64,000 bases of DNA from Manis javanica (taxonomy: Eukaryota; Chordata; Mammalia; Pholidota; Manidae). The notes below the pieces were generated by a model. The model saw only the letters and a list, made by a program, of their open reading frames with translations. It had not been told where the DNA came from and searched no databases. The DNA lies in assembly GCF_040802235.1 (NCBI RefSeq), contig NC_133167.1, forward strand, positions 16,360,501 to 16,424,500. The letters are read 5' to 3'. Below are positions 36,551-47,660 of the stretch, one piece after another. The first letter of the stretch is position 1, and each line of letters starts with the position of its first letter. The position numbers and the translations under genes were made by a program.

Positions 36551-36959
36551 TGTGGGGTAGAGTAAATTGCAGAATCTCCAAAATGTCCCACCTAACCTTA
36601 GTCTATTTACATATCAATAGGTGTTCACTGCTACAGCCTCCCAGCAGCCTTTGGGGCAAGGGGTGGAGAGATAAGGGCTATTCTCTCCTGCTCTCCATTC
36701 CTGGTACATAATTGGCCTGGTGTCTGTCAATCACCAAGGACCTGCCAGTGGAGTTCCTCCCAGAAGGGGCAGGTAGCAGCCCATGAATAGTGGCTGAAGG
36801 AGACAGTCGGGGCTGGGCCTATCTAGTGAATCTGAGCAATCTGTGAGCAATAAAAAATGGTTTCTCTCAACCTGCAATTCCCTTAACTTATTTCAGTTTC
36901 ACCAGATTCATAGAGGGATTCAACCCAGGTAGGGAATGCCCTTCCTCCCTGGAGCCACA
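36551..36959 (+). mobile_element. Solo ERV LTR inserted in LINE-1, with 5-bp target-site duplication
   Basis: The 409-base unit begins TGTGG and ends CCACA (perfect 5-bp inverted termini with TG...CA ends). It is flanked by ACTCA at 36546-36550 and 36960-36964. A polyadenylation signal (gcaataaaaaatgg at 36847) lies in the right third. A five-base duplication is typical of the ERVL/MaLR class, though class assignment from this alone is weak. No gag, pol or env sequence accompanies it, so it is the product of LTR-LTR recombination. Orientation is inferred from the poly(A) signal. Confidence 0.9.
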
Positions 36960-36964
36960 ACTCA

Positions 36965-37990
36965 ACACTAAGAAAGAAAGTAAAACAACACAATTTAAAA
37001 ATGGGCCAAAGACCTTAACAGACATCTTACTAAAGAAAATATACAGATGGCAAATAAGGGTATAAAAATATGCTCCACATCCTATGGCATCAGAGAAATG
37101 CAAATTAAAACAACAATGAGATAATACTCCACACCTATTAGAATGGCCAAAATCCAGAACACTGACACCTCCAAATGCGGGTAGAATACGGAGCAACAAG
37201 AACTCTCATTCATTGCTGGTAGGAATACAAAACTGGTGAAGCCACTTCAGAGTTTGGTGATTTCTTACAAAAGCAAACATACTCTTACATAAGAACCAGC
37301 AGTCATGCTCCTTGGTACTCCCAAAGGAGATGAAAACTTATGTTTTCACAAAAACCTGCACATAGGTTTTTATAGCAGCTTTATTCATAATTGCCAGAAC
37401 TTGGAAGCAACCAAGATGTCCCTCAGAAGGTGAATGGATAAATAAACTGTGGTGCATCTAACAACGGAATAGTACTCCACATGAAGAAACAAATGGGCTA
37501 TCAAGCCATGAGAACACACAGAGGAACCTTAAATGCATATGACTACATGAAAGAAGCCAATCTGAGAATGCTACATACCACATGATTTCAACTATATGAC
37601 ATTCTGGAAAAGACAAAACTACAGAGACAATTAAAAGATCCTTGGTTACCAGGGGCTGAAGGTAGATGAATAGACTGAGCACAAAGGATCTTGAGAGCAA
37701 GGAAACTACTCTGTATGAAGCCATAATAGTGCACACACACCATCATTACACACTTGTGCAAACCCATAGAATGTACAACACTAAAAGTGAACCCTAATAT
37801 AAACTATGGACTTTGGGGATTATCATGTGTCAGAGTCCATAGTAACAAATGCACGGCTCTGGTGGGGGATGTTGCCACTGGGAGAGACTGAACATGAGTG
37901 GGGGACAGGGGGTGCATGGGAAACCTCTGTACCTTCTCAGTTTTGCTATGGCCTTTAAGCTGCTCTAAAATAAATAAAATCTTCATTTAA
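36965..37990 (+). repeat. LINE-1 3' end, sense (right half, with 3' UTR and A-rich tail)
   Basis: aaaaatgggccaaagacctt, tgctccacatcctatggcat, attgccagaacttggaagca, ggtgcatctaacaacggaat, ggttaccaggggctgaaggt, atagaatgtacaacactaaa, ggggatgttgccactgggag and ctgctctaaaataaataaaa follow the L1M 3' end, with the A-rich tail near 37985. ORF2 is broken. Confidence 0.92.
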
Positions 37991-38029
37991 AAAAATGATA
38001 ATTAATTTTAAAAGAGTATTTTTATACTC

Positions 38030-38405
38030 ACAGATCTCTAAGAGAAGAGGAAGGGCCACACAGGGAAGCCCAGGAGTCAGTCAGGAGGTTGACCGTCCAA
38101 GGGGAAAACTGGGCAAGAGCCTTTATTGTGGTGTCTGCCTGAAGAGACAGGTGAGGCAGGTTAAGATACCTGGTTTGAATAATTTCAGCAGGCCCTGAGG
38201 CATAGGGGCTGTCCATACTTGTGGTCCCTGCCCTGGGGTGATTAGGGCAGAAGATAAGTGGCCCAGAGTATAAGACTGTGAAAAAGGATCGGTTTGGGGT
38301 TATGGGCTCTGAACTGATTGGTTTGCAGGTGAGTTGTCTGCTATCTCTAGGAATTAGCCAATCCTGGCAAGACAGGGTCTCCAGGGTCAGCTAGGTGCCA
38401 GGATA
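38030..38405 (-). repeat. Probable ERV LTR, antisense, family not assigned
   Basis: On the minus strand the stretch has a retroviral LTR layout. GC-rich U3-like sequence with CCAATCAG is followed by a caataaaggctcttgccc polyadenylation block (about 38117-38135) and a U5-like end near ctcttagagatctgtgag. No coding part accompanies it and I found no target-site duplication. A 24-base word inside it (38307-38330) recurs at 39941-39964. Confidence 0.5.
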
Positions 38406-39889
38406 TCAAAACATCAAAAATACAGAAAAGGCCACAGTTAATACACCCTCCCGTCACACCTTCCCAGTTCCCAAAGCATTTTCACTTTCAGGAGCCTGTG
38501 TCTTCTTCACGACTTTCCTCTGAGAAGAGAAGGAAGAAAACCTGGTGGGAGAAACGTGTCCCAGACAGAGAAGAAAACTCTGGGAAACAAAAATCCTTGT
38601 GCTCCATTTTCTAAAGCTCAACTTGGATACGTAAACTACCCAGAGTCACATGTGGCTCTTTGGGGGCAGATAAAAGACAACAATTTGGATTTTCCAACTA
38701 CCAGACCAGGACAGTTCGTTTTTCTCCCACAACACTCAATAGACAACTTCATAAATGTGTACCTACTTGTTTGATGTAAAAGATGGGGGTTTGGGGGGAG
38801 CATGTGAGGAATCTCCCCTCCTGGTCCAGTTGCCTGAAAATCCCTGCCTTAGCAAGGAGCTAAGGGTTAAAGGTATTGAAGCTCGTTCTCCTTTAAAATG
38901 TAAACACATAAACCACTGTCTTTCCTTAATCCTACAGCCCAAAGCAGTATTTATCAATCACTAACTTTTCTCCATGCTACTCAGAGAATGCTGACTTGGG
39001 ACTTGTTTGTACTAGACACTGAATAAGGTGGAGATGGTGTCTGCAGGACACCTGTGTCCTGGGCTCGGTGTTTTTAGCTGTAAAACAAGGAAGGCTGCGT
39101 TTGATTATCTATAAAATCCTGAGGTCAGTGCCCCTCTTCCATCATAGAGCAAACTCTACCTTGTACACATCTTGGAAATCCTGGAGCAATAGACTCCTGC
39201 CTGGCCCCAGCTCTGACTGGCATTTTAATCCAAATCTCTTTGTTCTGTGAAGCAACTTTTTAGGGCTTTTTGCTCACTTAACAGGTAGATCTTTTTGAAG
39301 TTCTCATTTAAAATAATTTGATTTCAAGCAGGATGTGTGTGGTGGAAAGTCATAAAATTATTCATTTGAAAGTCTTCTTCAATTGAAGTGTGTAACAGCT
39401 CCCCCGAGCAAATCTCTATGCCTACAAAGCCCTTTTTCAGCAAGGCTTTGCCACTGTCACTGAATTGAGTTATCCTGACAGCCTTTGATGCTCTGGGTTT
39501 TTTTTTTTCCCTAAGTGTGCATATGAAAACTGAACGGCAACATAATTTAATTCTTCAAGATTTACTTTTTAATTCACCAGGGTGGTTCTTCTGGGGTACA
39601 GAAAGTTGACCCTATTTTCTCAAGTTGAAATTGATGTAGGTCAAGTAATTCTTAGAATTTGAATTAGGTATTTCTGCTTATCGGTTGAACTTCAAGCTTC
39701 ATTTTCCAGCTGCGGGGAACATCTGTGCCACCTATGAGTCACAGATGACTTGAGGAAACCAAATGTGGGCAAAGAAGCTTTTCACAACTCACTGAATTCT
39801 ATCAGTAAAATTCTTTATGATGATATGAATTGGTGTCAAGGTACAACTGTGTTAGGTGTCTGAATTCCTTTTGCAAAAGAAAATGAGAT
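38406..39889. other. Repeat-poor intergenic sequence, possible conserved part at 39250-39800
   Basis: No gene or repeat recognised. 39250-39800 is moderately AT-rich without microsatellites (apart from a T-run at 39500-39510) and resembles constrained non-coding DNA in character. This was not tested. Confidence 0.35.
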
Positions 39890-39964
39890 AATTACCAAGG
39901 ACTAAAAATGTAATTACCAAGGACTAAGAATTACCAAGGACTCTGAACTGATTGGTTTGCAGGT
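39890..39964. repeat. Local direct repeats: three copies of a 14-mer fused to a 24-base word shared with 38307-38330
   Basis: AATTACCAAGGACT occurs at 39890-39903, 39912-39925 and 39929-39942. Running from the last copy is a 24-base word (39941-39964) that is identical to 38307-38330, 1.6 kb to the left. The unit is neither a microsatellite nor a recognised element. Confidence 0.9.
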
Positions 39965-40689
39965 TGAATTTTTACTGTTGAATAAGAAATCTTTCTGTAA
40001 ACACTATAGCATATTATTCTGGAGTAAAAAATATTCACCAAAGGGGATTCTATTGAAAAAATGTGTCATGGAAAGTTAAGGGGCATCTTCCTCTTAACTC
40101 TGACATGCACACTTCACATTAAAGGCTCATTATTATAAAATGAGCAAGGGCCAAATCTAACTACTATAACAAAGCACCCCACTTACATCAACAAGGTGTT
40201 TCTCCACACAGGGATTGAGTTTGAGTATATAAATATCTCCATATGGTCTGTCAACTACCTTGAGTAATAAAAATATTAACTTAGATTCCCCCAGTGAAAA
40301 AAGGATTCTGAAGTCTTTAATCTGAAAACTGATTAAAGACTGAGAGCAGGGGGTGGGTGATGTAAAGGTCAAGGGCCTAAGGCAGAGCGTCACTCAGGCC
40401 GTCCCCCTGCTGCCCCATCCATGGGCTGCCTGCAGATACACTCACACCTTCATTCTTTGGCCTTCCAGGCACCCAGTGAATTAAACCCCATGGCTGTCCA
40501 CTTGTCCTCTCATACTCCCAAGTTAGCACTTTTCAGGAGAACAGAGAAGAGCTGGGATGGATCCCAAGACCTGACCCCCAGGGGGATGTCAGTTTCAGGA
40601 AAGCCCTAGGGATTCAGACTGGACCAGGGCCTCACGAGAGCTTTTCTCTCCCCACCAAGTCACAAAAATTTCCCCAGCGAGAGAGAGAA

Positions 40690-40850
40690 GACTGGAACAC
40701 CCTTACATTAATTTGATAAATACCTCCCGAGCATTATTTATGTGCCGAGCACTATCAAGGATTCAGGCATAAGATGACACAGGTCATGTTCCAGCACACA
40801 TTAAGCACTTGGTATTTAGTGAGTAAAGAAAGAATCAGCTGCAAAAGATA
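40690..40850 (-). repeat. LINE-2 3' end, antisense
   Basis: aatttgataaatacctccc, gagcattatttatgtgccga and gcactatcaaggattcaggc match the antisense L2 tail (aaatatttattgagcacctactatgtgccaggcac in consensus). Confidence 0.8.
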
Positions 40851-42285
40851 ACAGTGTGAACAGGAAGAATGAACAGAAAGACACGGAGCTCGTAGAAATC
40901 GCACAGAAAACATTTGAGGAGCTAATGACTGGCTAGGTGGAGAAATGAAAAAGAATGGAAACTGAACTATGGCCCCAAAAGTTTCCAACCTTGGGACCTA
41001 GATAACAGGAATACCATGGTAGCAAATAGGAGATTTAGAGAAAAGAAGTCAAGGATAATTTAGTTTTCAGTAACCGGAGGACAGTCTAGCGGACAGGTAG
41101 CCTACCTCTCCTCACACAGAACTAGCCCAGAGCTGGCACAAATTGCTTTAGGATGAATCCCCAAGGCAGCTCCAAGGGGATAATTCTGGAGGTCCAAGGT
41201 ATAGGGTTATAGGAAAAGAAATTCTCATGGCTGGGGGTTTTACCAAAGGCCTTTATTTCAGCCACCAGTTTGATCCATTCATTTAAGGCTCACATTACCC
41301 AGATTTCTCTTAGATGGCCTCCAAATCTGCCTCTTTGTAATAGTTCAGTTAGATCATGTCATTTCCAGAATTTTATATTTCCATCTTTTTTAATCTATTT
41401 GTTTGTGATATCTAAAAACATACATTTTTCAGGTCTTTCTGCCTCCGTCCGGTGTTGCCCGGTCTTCTCCCACAATGGAAATAGTTGAGGTTCATTCGCT
41501 GGGCTTTCCTGAGACTTCACAGATCTACATTTTCTCAATTAAGAGGAATGAGGAAATCTGGTGTCTGGAATGGGAAGCCATGGATTCATTCAGGCTTACC
41601 CTATCAGTTATTCACAATTAACCAAAATGATCAGTTTTTCACAATTCCACTTCCAGTGTAGTGTGACATGTCCTCCCCCCTTTACAGTCCCCAGTACCCA
41701 GCCCTGATGATCAGAGTCTGCATTTTTCCCCTGGGAGCCTCCATCCCAGGTAGCAGAGGGGGCAGGAGCATGGAGAGGCTGTGGGCATAGAATGGGGCAG
41801 TCACTCAGCTGAGCCAGTGGCTCATCTAACTGGCCATTCACAGACAGAAAAGGGAAAAGAAGCCAGGAAGAAGCCAGAGGAAGCTTCGTGCTGAAGCACC
41901 TTCACCAGCATGTAAAAATGCCCACATGTGTCATCATTCTGGAGATTTTTGTGCTTCAAGTTCTTTTAGACAAGATTATCTCATCTACCCCTTCTGTCAA
42001 TCATGTCCCACCTTTATAACCTTGCCTTCTTCATTTTCCACTTACATCTATCATTTTCTCAATATTTTTGTTTAAGCCAACTCACCTCTTATTTAAATAA
42101 AGTTACTTTTTAAAAAAGCCTTGTGTCACTGTTATAAAGAGAAAACCAGTTTCACTCACTATATAAATATGAGATAACCATTGAAATTAATATACTGAAA
42201 AATACTATGATTACATTCTAGCTAACTCTGAAATAAAGCCCTGCTGTCTGTTAAAGGGAGGTTAGCAAGTGCAGAGAGGCTGTTA
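40851..42285. other. Unassigned intergenic sequence
   Basis: No gene or clear repeat recognised. 41240-41420 is repeat-poor. Confidence 0.4.
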
Positions 42286-42289
42286 TAGA

Positions 42290-42425
42290 GAAATTCTCTG
42301 TTATAGACAGAGAAATTGAGGCACAGAGAGATCAAGTAAATTGACCAAGTTCATTTATCTAGTAGACAGTGAAGCCAGGATTCAAGCCTGGCCACAGTGA
42401 CTCTCAACAGAATCCCTTTCTCATA
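42290..42425 (+). repeat. MIR relic
   Basis: agacagagaaattgaggcac, agagagatcaagtaaattga, ccaagttcatttatctagta and gaagccaggattcaagcctg are the 3' half of MIR in consensus order. Confidence 0.9.
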
Positions 42426-44019
42426 TTACTGAATGCTAGACATCTCCCACACCTAACATCCCCACCCCTTAGCAACCCCTGGCCAAGAGCAGCCCGAATC
42501 AGGAGGGAGACAGGCCAGCCCAAGTTCACACATTCAGAGTCAGAACAAGTGTGCACCACACAGTGACCTTGATCAAAATAGCTCCTGCTTTCAAGGTTCA
42601 TCTGCCTTATGAACATGTATTTCTTCCGCAGCTCGCTCATCATTTCAGTTTCTAGGTGAGCTCTGCCCGCTGTTCTGTTTGTTGTTCAAGGAATGGGCAC
42701 ATTTCCAGGCACTTGAACATTCAGTGCTTAATTTTCAGCTTTACCATCTTCAGGCTTTGAGCCTTACCACAGGATTCCCAGAAAAATGGAGGGAAAAAAA
42801 GAAAAAAGACATCCCATCCAGGACCGACCCTGCAATTCTTTCATGGAAAACAGGAGGGAGGCAGAAAAAAGGAGACTCTCAGCCTCCCCAAGCTTGAGAA
42901 CTGATTAAAGTGGCAGCGGCAATTCCAGCCATTTAAGAAGTACCGTCTGACAAGGTGCCCTTGGTAATTGCTGAAGCCAGGGTTGGCGACTTCGTATACT
43001 TGTGTTTGGATTAGTTAACAGTTCAATTTCCAAGAGGGACTGCTCTTAGAGCGAGTGAACTTGCAGCTCAGGACAGTCTGTGAAGTTGCCACTTACAGTC
43101 AATTTCCTCAGAGAGAAGAAAATGAAAAGGGGATATTTGAATATCAAGTGAGCACTTTCAATGGCCTATGTTAGTCCCAGGAGGATCACAGCGAGGTCGA
43201 CAGCTCACATGCTGACACTACACTCTCCCAATTTGGAGTGGCACATTGTTCGTTAGAATCCAGTGGGTCATGATGATAGAAAATGTATGAGCTTGACCCC
43301 TGTCCCCACGTGACTCTCTACTTCACTGCTCATCCCTCACCCTCAGGTCTCCCTACCCCACCCCAGGCTTATCTCTCAGCCTCTCCTGCTTGAATCCTGT
43401 CCCAGCCTCTCAGCGAATACTCTTAAAGCCAACCTGATCATGTCCCTATTTTAAGGACAGGCCAGAACCAGTTTCTGGCATAGCCCTGCTAACCCAAATG
43501 GGGCCCAGGAAAAGACTTGTTTATAGAAGCTACATATCTTGCTTTGCTACCTGTGAAATTACTTATATAGAAAGCCAGGTCCTTGCAGAGGCTACACCCA
43601 GGCCACACCCTGACTGGACATGTTCACAAAATGTGCACAGAAACAGTCTAAAATAAATACAAAGCCAGCAAAGGAGAAGGACCGGGAGTCATTTGCTGAA
43701 GCGGATGGCAGCCTGTCTCTTGCAGCCCTGCCTGGAGAATGCCGTCTCCTTTTTGGCCAAGCAGTCTACACATCCCACCCACCCACGCCAACTGGCTGAC
43801 ACACTAACCACAGGAACCAGAGGATAGAACAGGGAGGAGTGGGATGCTGATAGAGGAGAGAGCCAAAGGGGAGGCAGAAGGAGCCAGGAAAGAGGGACCT
43901 TCTGCAGCTCTCACCCAGCCCTCCCGGGAGGGCCTCCAAGGGAACTGATGAGCAGCGAGGCAGAGCGCTATTTCCCAAGGTCCCTTGGGCTCACAGTGCA
44001 GGACAGGCAGCGCAGTGCC
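42426..44019. other. Unassigned intergenic sequence
   Basis: No gene recognised. 43310-43460 has a faint LINE-2 look (cctgatcatgtccctatttt) but too little to call. Confidence 0.35.
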
Positions 44020-44225
44020 CTGGAACCAGACTCCCCAGGTTCAATATAGGTTTGACCATTTACTGGCTGGGTAATCTTGACCTCTCTGGGCTACAGTCCC
44101 CTCATTGGTCAAATAAGAAAGTAGGTTCCTCATTGGATTGTGGAGATTAAATGAGCATATGCAAGTTATGTGCCTAGAACAGTATGTGGCATGTAGAAAA
44201 TGCTAGATGGTAAGGGTAACTTCCT
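44020..44225 (-). repeat. MIR relic, antisense, nearly full length
   Basis: accagactccccaggttcaa, accatttactggctgggtaa, tcttgacctctctgggctac, gagattaaatgagcatatgc and tgcctagaacagtatgtggc match the reverse complement of MIR. Confidence 0.92.
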
Positions 44226-44249
44226 GCTCTTTTAACACTAAATGCATCA

Positions 44250-44640
44250 CTGAGATATTCTGTAATGCCAAGTCCACTCTACCCTTTGTCACTCAAACAG
44301 CCTTGCAAATGGCAACACTATCTTCCTAAAAACATCCAAGACCAGCTCCCCTTGCCTACTGTGCACTTTCTGACAACAGCAGGAAAGCCCTCTCCACCTT
44401 ACAGTCATCCCCACTTCATCTCACACAAAGCACCGTTTCTGGCCGGTGGCCTCCCTCTATCCCATAATCAAGCCACACTCCTCTCAGCATTAAACCTTTG
44501 CTTTCCCAGTCAGGGATGCCTTTCACCCACCTCTCTAAATCCAAATCTTTGAATTCCTATGTCATTTAGGGATTTCCTTCTCTTTCATTTTTTGTCTTAG
44601 TGATTGCCCTCTGGCTCAATAAACAAAGCATCACTTTGTA
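44250..44640 (+). repeat. Probable LINE-2 relic, sense
   Basis: Phrase order around cactttctgacaacagcagg, caagccacactcctctcag, ctttgctttcccagtcaggg, atgcctttcacccacctctc and aaatctttgaattcctatg resembles the protein-distal part of L2. Diverged. Confidence 0.5.
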
Positions 44641-44726
44641 TTCCCTGCTAATTATTACCTGAGCTTCTGCCAAGCAAAGAGAACATAAAAAGGAATAGGC
44701 ACTGACTGTGGTGGTTGTCATATCCC

Positions 44727-44746
44727 TTCATTCATTCATTCATTCA
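44727..44746. repeat. (TTCA)5 tract
   Basis: Five perfect TTCA units followed by tcaaacaaaggccatca, which looks like the tail of an antisense L2 reduced to a few dozen bases. Confidence 0.8.
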
Positions 44747-44796
44747 TCAAACAAAGGCCATCAGGTGCCCACCAGTGCTTAGTTTCTGTAGGGAGT

Positions 44797-44955
44797 GCAG
44801 TGTTTTTGAACAATGAGCATTAGGATCACCTGAAGGGCTTGTTAAAATACAGATTCCAGAGTCTGAAGTTGGCCCGTGCATCTGCATTTCTAACAAGATC
44901 CCAGATGATTCAGATGCTGCTGGTTCAAGAGCACACTTTGAGTAGTACTGCCATG
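44797..44955 (+). repeat. MER5A hAT-Charlie element
   Basis: caatgagcattaggatcacc, tgaagggcttgttaaaatac, agattccagagtctgaagtt, tgcatttctaacaagatccc and ccacttc-type end tttgagtagtactgc follow MER5A over its whole length. It is a non-autonomous element without a transposase gene. Confidence 0.9.
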
Positions 44956-45009
44956 CAAGGCAGCCCTCCCTCGGTGACTGGCATATGATGCCTATCATGG
45001 TCATCTCCC

Positions 45010-45161
45010 ATGTACTCTTCCCTCACCCTTGCATGCATTCCTGCTGACCCCAGGACCTCTGCACATGCTCTTTCCTCTGTAATACAACACCCCCCCCCAT
45101 TAACCTCCATCTCCACCCTTCCTTGCAGAGTTGGTTCCTCATCAAAGTCTCCCCATCCTCA

Positions 45162-45203
<42 letters not shown>

Positions 45204-45415
45204 ATATTCTATTTCTGCTCCCTGTTTGTCTCTTTCATAGAACTCTTCAGAATTTGTATTTGATAGATATTTGTGTGTTAACTTGTCCCTCCCTCCCACT
45301 AGAATAGAAACTCCAGGACAGCAGGAACCATATTTTCTTCTTCTATATATTCCCAGTGCCTAGCACAGAGCCTGGAAGACAGCAAGGTACCCAGTAAATA
45401 TGTTGAGCCATTAAT
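45010..45415 (+). repeat. LINE-2 3' end, sense, carrying a CA microsatellite
   Basis: aggacctctgcacatgctct, agttggttcctcatcaaagt, ccactagaatagaaactcca, ggacagcaggaaccatattt, cccagtgcctagcacagagc and agtaaatatgttgagccatt mark the L2 terminal blocks in order. A (CA)n tract at 45164-45201 interrupts it. Confidence 0.9.
45164..45201. repeat. (CA)19 microsatellite
   Basis: Thirty-eight bases of uninterrupted CA dinucleotides inside a LINE-2 relic; likely to vary in length between individuals. Confidence 0.97.
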
Positions 45416-46235
45416 TAAATCCTTCAACAAATACCAATTGAGTGTCTGTTCTGTGCTATTCACTGTTCTAGATGCTAGGGATACAGCAGTGGACAAAAAC
45501 AGCAAAAAAAAAAACCTATTCTGGGAGCTCACATTTTCATGGGGGGAGTGATGATAACCAAAGAGTATAATAAATAATTAAAATGTATACTATGCCATAG
45601 ATGTTAAGCACTATAGAGAAAACAGAGCAGAGGGAAGCAGGAGCGATTGGTGGGGAACTGGGTTGTGGACGGCAATTTTAAATTGGGCGGCTAGCAGGGG
45701 TTGGGGGAACTCTTGGAGAGGGTGACACTTGAGTGGACTCAGGGTTGAGGGGGGTTCACCATGTAGACATCTTTGGGAAGAGCTCTCCAGCCATTGTGAA
45801 GTCCCTCAAGCAGCAGTGTCCAGTAGAACTTTTGATGATGATGGAAATGTTGTATATGCACACTGTCCAGTGCAATATTCATTAGCCACCTGCTCCTGGA
45901 AGGAACGGAGCTGGCCAGTGCAGCCCTGAAGCGTCAACATGGGAGGCACGTTGAGTGCGGGCGCCGTGAGGGCATGAGGGAAAGCAGGAGCAGATGGGCC
46001 AGAAAGGTGATACAGATCAGGTGGGGCCTCACCGGTCATTGCCAGGACTCCAGCTTTTATTCTGAGTGAGATGGGAAGCATTAGGGGGTTCTGAGAAGAG
46101 CAGTGATATGATATGACTTACAGCGTAAAATATTCCTCTGTGTTGAGAATAAACTGTAGGGGCTGAGGGTAGACACAGGGAGACAAGTGGGGAGGCTGGG
46201 GGAGGCAGGCAGGTCAAAGCTGATGGTGGATCAGA
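45416..46235 (-). repeat. LINE-2 relic, antisense, long
   Basis: aatccttcaacaaataccaa begins it and tgctagggatacagcagtgg follows. Then tactatgccatagatgtta, aagcactatagagaaaacag, gagagggtgacacttgagtg, ggcattaggggg-type sequence near 46080, agagcagtgatatgatatga and tgttgagaataaactgtagg follow the reverse complement of the L2 3' kilobase. It meets the sense L2 tail-to-tail at about 45415. Confidence 0.9.
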
Positions 46236-46861
46236 GCAGGACAATGGAAGTTAAGGAGGTGCTAAGTGTCAGGTTCTAAATATATTTTGAAGATTGAGCC
46301 CAAAGGACTCCCTGACAGGTGCTGATTGAAACATATATTAAGCTCCTAATATATGCCAGGCACTAGCTATGAACTTGTTCGAAGGCAGATTTGCCAAAGA
46401 AATGTCACCCAGGGTGTTGACTGGTACCAGCTTTCCTAAGACAGATTGCACTATGGGGCATTTCTCACTTTCAGTGTCTCACAATTTGATCTTCAAACAT
46501 TGCCTCTTCAGATCAGAGCCAATATAGCCTGCCGGCATGGGGAAATTATTTGTTATTATTATTCACCCAGCATCACTCCATGGTATGTACATTACGAAAA
46601 CAGATGACTCTAGTCCTACATAAATCCTTCATTCTCCTGTTTTATTCCCCTGTCCATCACCTCCTCATTTACTCTTCATATTCAGATCTTGCATTCAAGG
46701 CCAGGTCAGCTCTCTGGAGGACTTCCACCCTCTCCTCCGCATCTGCCAGGTCGTCCTCCTGGGACTCACACAGCCTGAGGATAGGAAATGGAGTCATCCA
46801 TCTTCTGTAACCATATGGATAAGAGGTAGTCATTACTGTTGTTGGCATTGTTGTGTTTTGG

Positions 46862-46960
46862 AAGCTAATTAAGACAATTACTATTAAATACCAAAGACAA
46901 TTAAGCTAATTGAAATAAACCATATGCAGTTTACACCCTTGCATAGACAAAACAATTAGC
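46862..46960. promoter_or_regulatory. Cluster of homeodomain-type sites, candidate enhancer core
   Basis: Within 99 bases are GCTAATTAAG (46864-46873), CAATTA (46875-46880), CAATTAAGCTAATTG (46898-46912) and CAATTAGC (46953-46960). The third is a perfect inverted repeat of CAATTA around a 3-base spacer, the geometry of a dimeric homeodomain site. No repeat family is recognisable at 46800-47290. The function is inferred from motif density only. Confidence 0.35.
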
Positions 46961-47300
46961 ATGTGGCTGGATGGTGGCACTACAAACCTTCTGGTGCCAA
47001 AATAAATCAGGGAATATGGGAGCCAAAGACAGAGGTGTCTTAGCACCCAATCAGTTTAACACCACAAAATGTTTCTCAAGAACATTTGGCTTGATTTTTG
47101 GAGGTTTCCTCTATATTGAAAAAAATGTGTACTCCTGCCTAAATGTTTCTTTCAGGCTATAAAACAGCAGAACCATGCTGTTACCCTGTCTGACTCAACC
47201 CACGGATGGCCGCAGCATCCAAGAACACTCGGGGGGCAGAAGCATCTACTCAGGGGACCTCTGGAAATTATCTCTAGATGGAAAGGGTTTCCCACGATTT
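46961..47300. other. Unassigned repeat-poor sequence
   Basis: No gene or repeat recognised; continues the region around the homeodomain-site cluster. Confidence 0.4.
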
Positions 47301-47399
47301 TAGGTTGTGATTGGCAGTTTTAGGCCAAGTATATAAATTTCAAATAGAGGGGAAACCAGAGGAGGGAAGAGAAGCCATAAAGATTGGGGTAGGCTCTAT

Positions 47400-47660
47400 A
47401 AGGAATGTCTGTTTATCTGGAATTTTTTTGGCCTCATGTGCCAAAAAACTCAACTTGAACTTGCTTCAGACAAAAATGGAATTTAGGAAGAGCAGAGAGA
47501 GCCTCAGGGGCTCCCAGGAACTCAACCCAAAGACGACTCTGTCTGCCTCTCATCTCTGCCTCACTCTATGCTGGTCACACTCTGACTGCAGAGAGGCCCT
47601 CTCTGTGTGGCAGGGAGCACAGATGCTGCCCATGCCAATAGAGCAACCCCAGGGGGTGAC
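47400..47660 (+). repeat. Ancient interspersed repeat, family not assigned
   Basis: caacttgaacttgcttcaga followed by caaaaatggaatttaggaag and later cttataaccagtg resembles the element seen near 29335-29860. Both look like the same unnamed old family. Confidence 0.35.
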
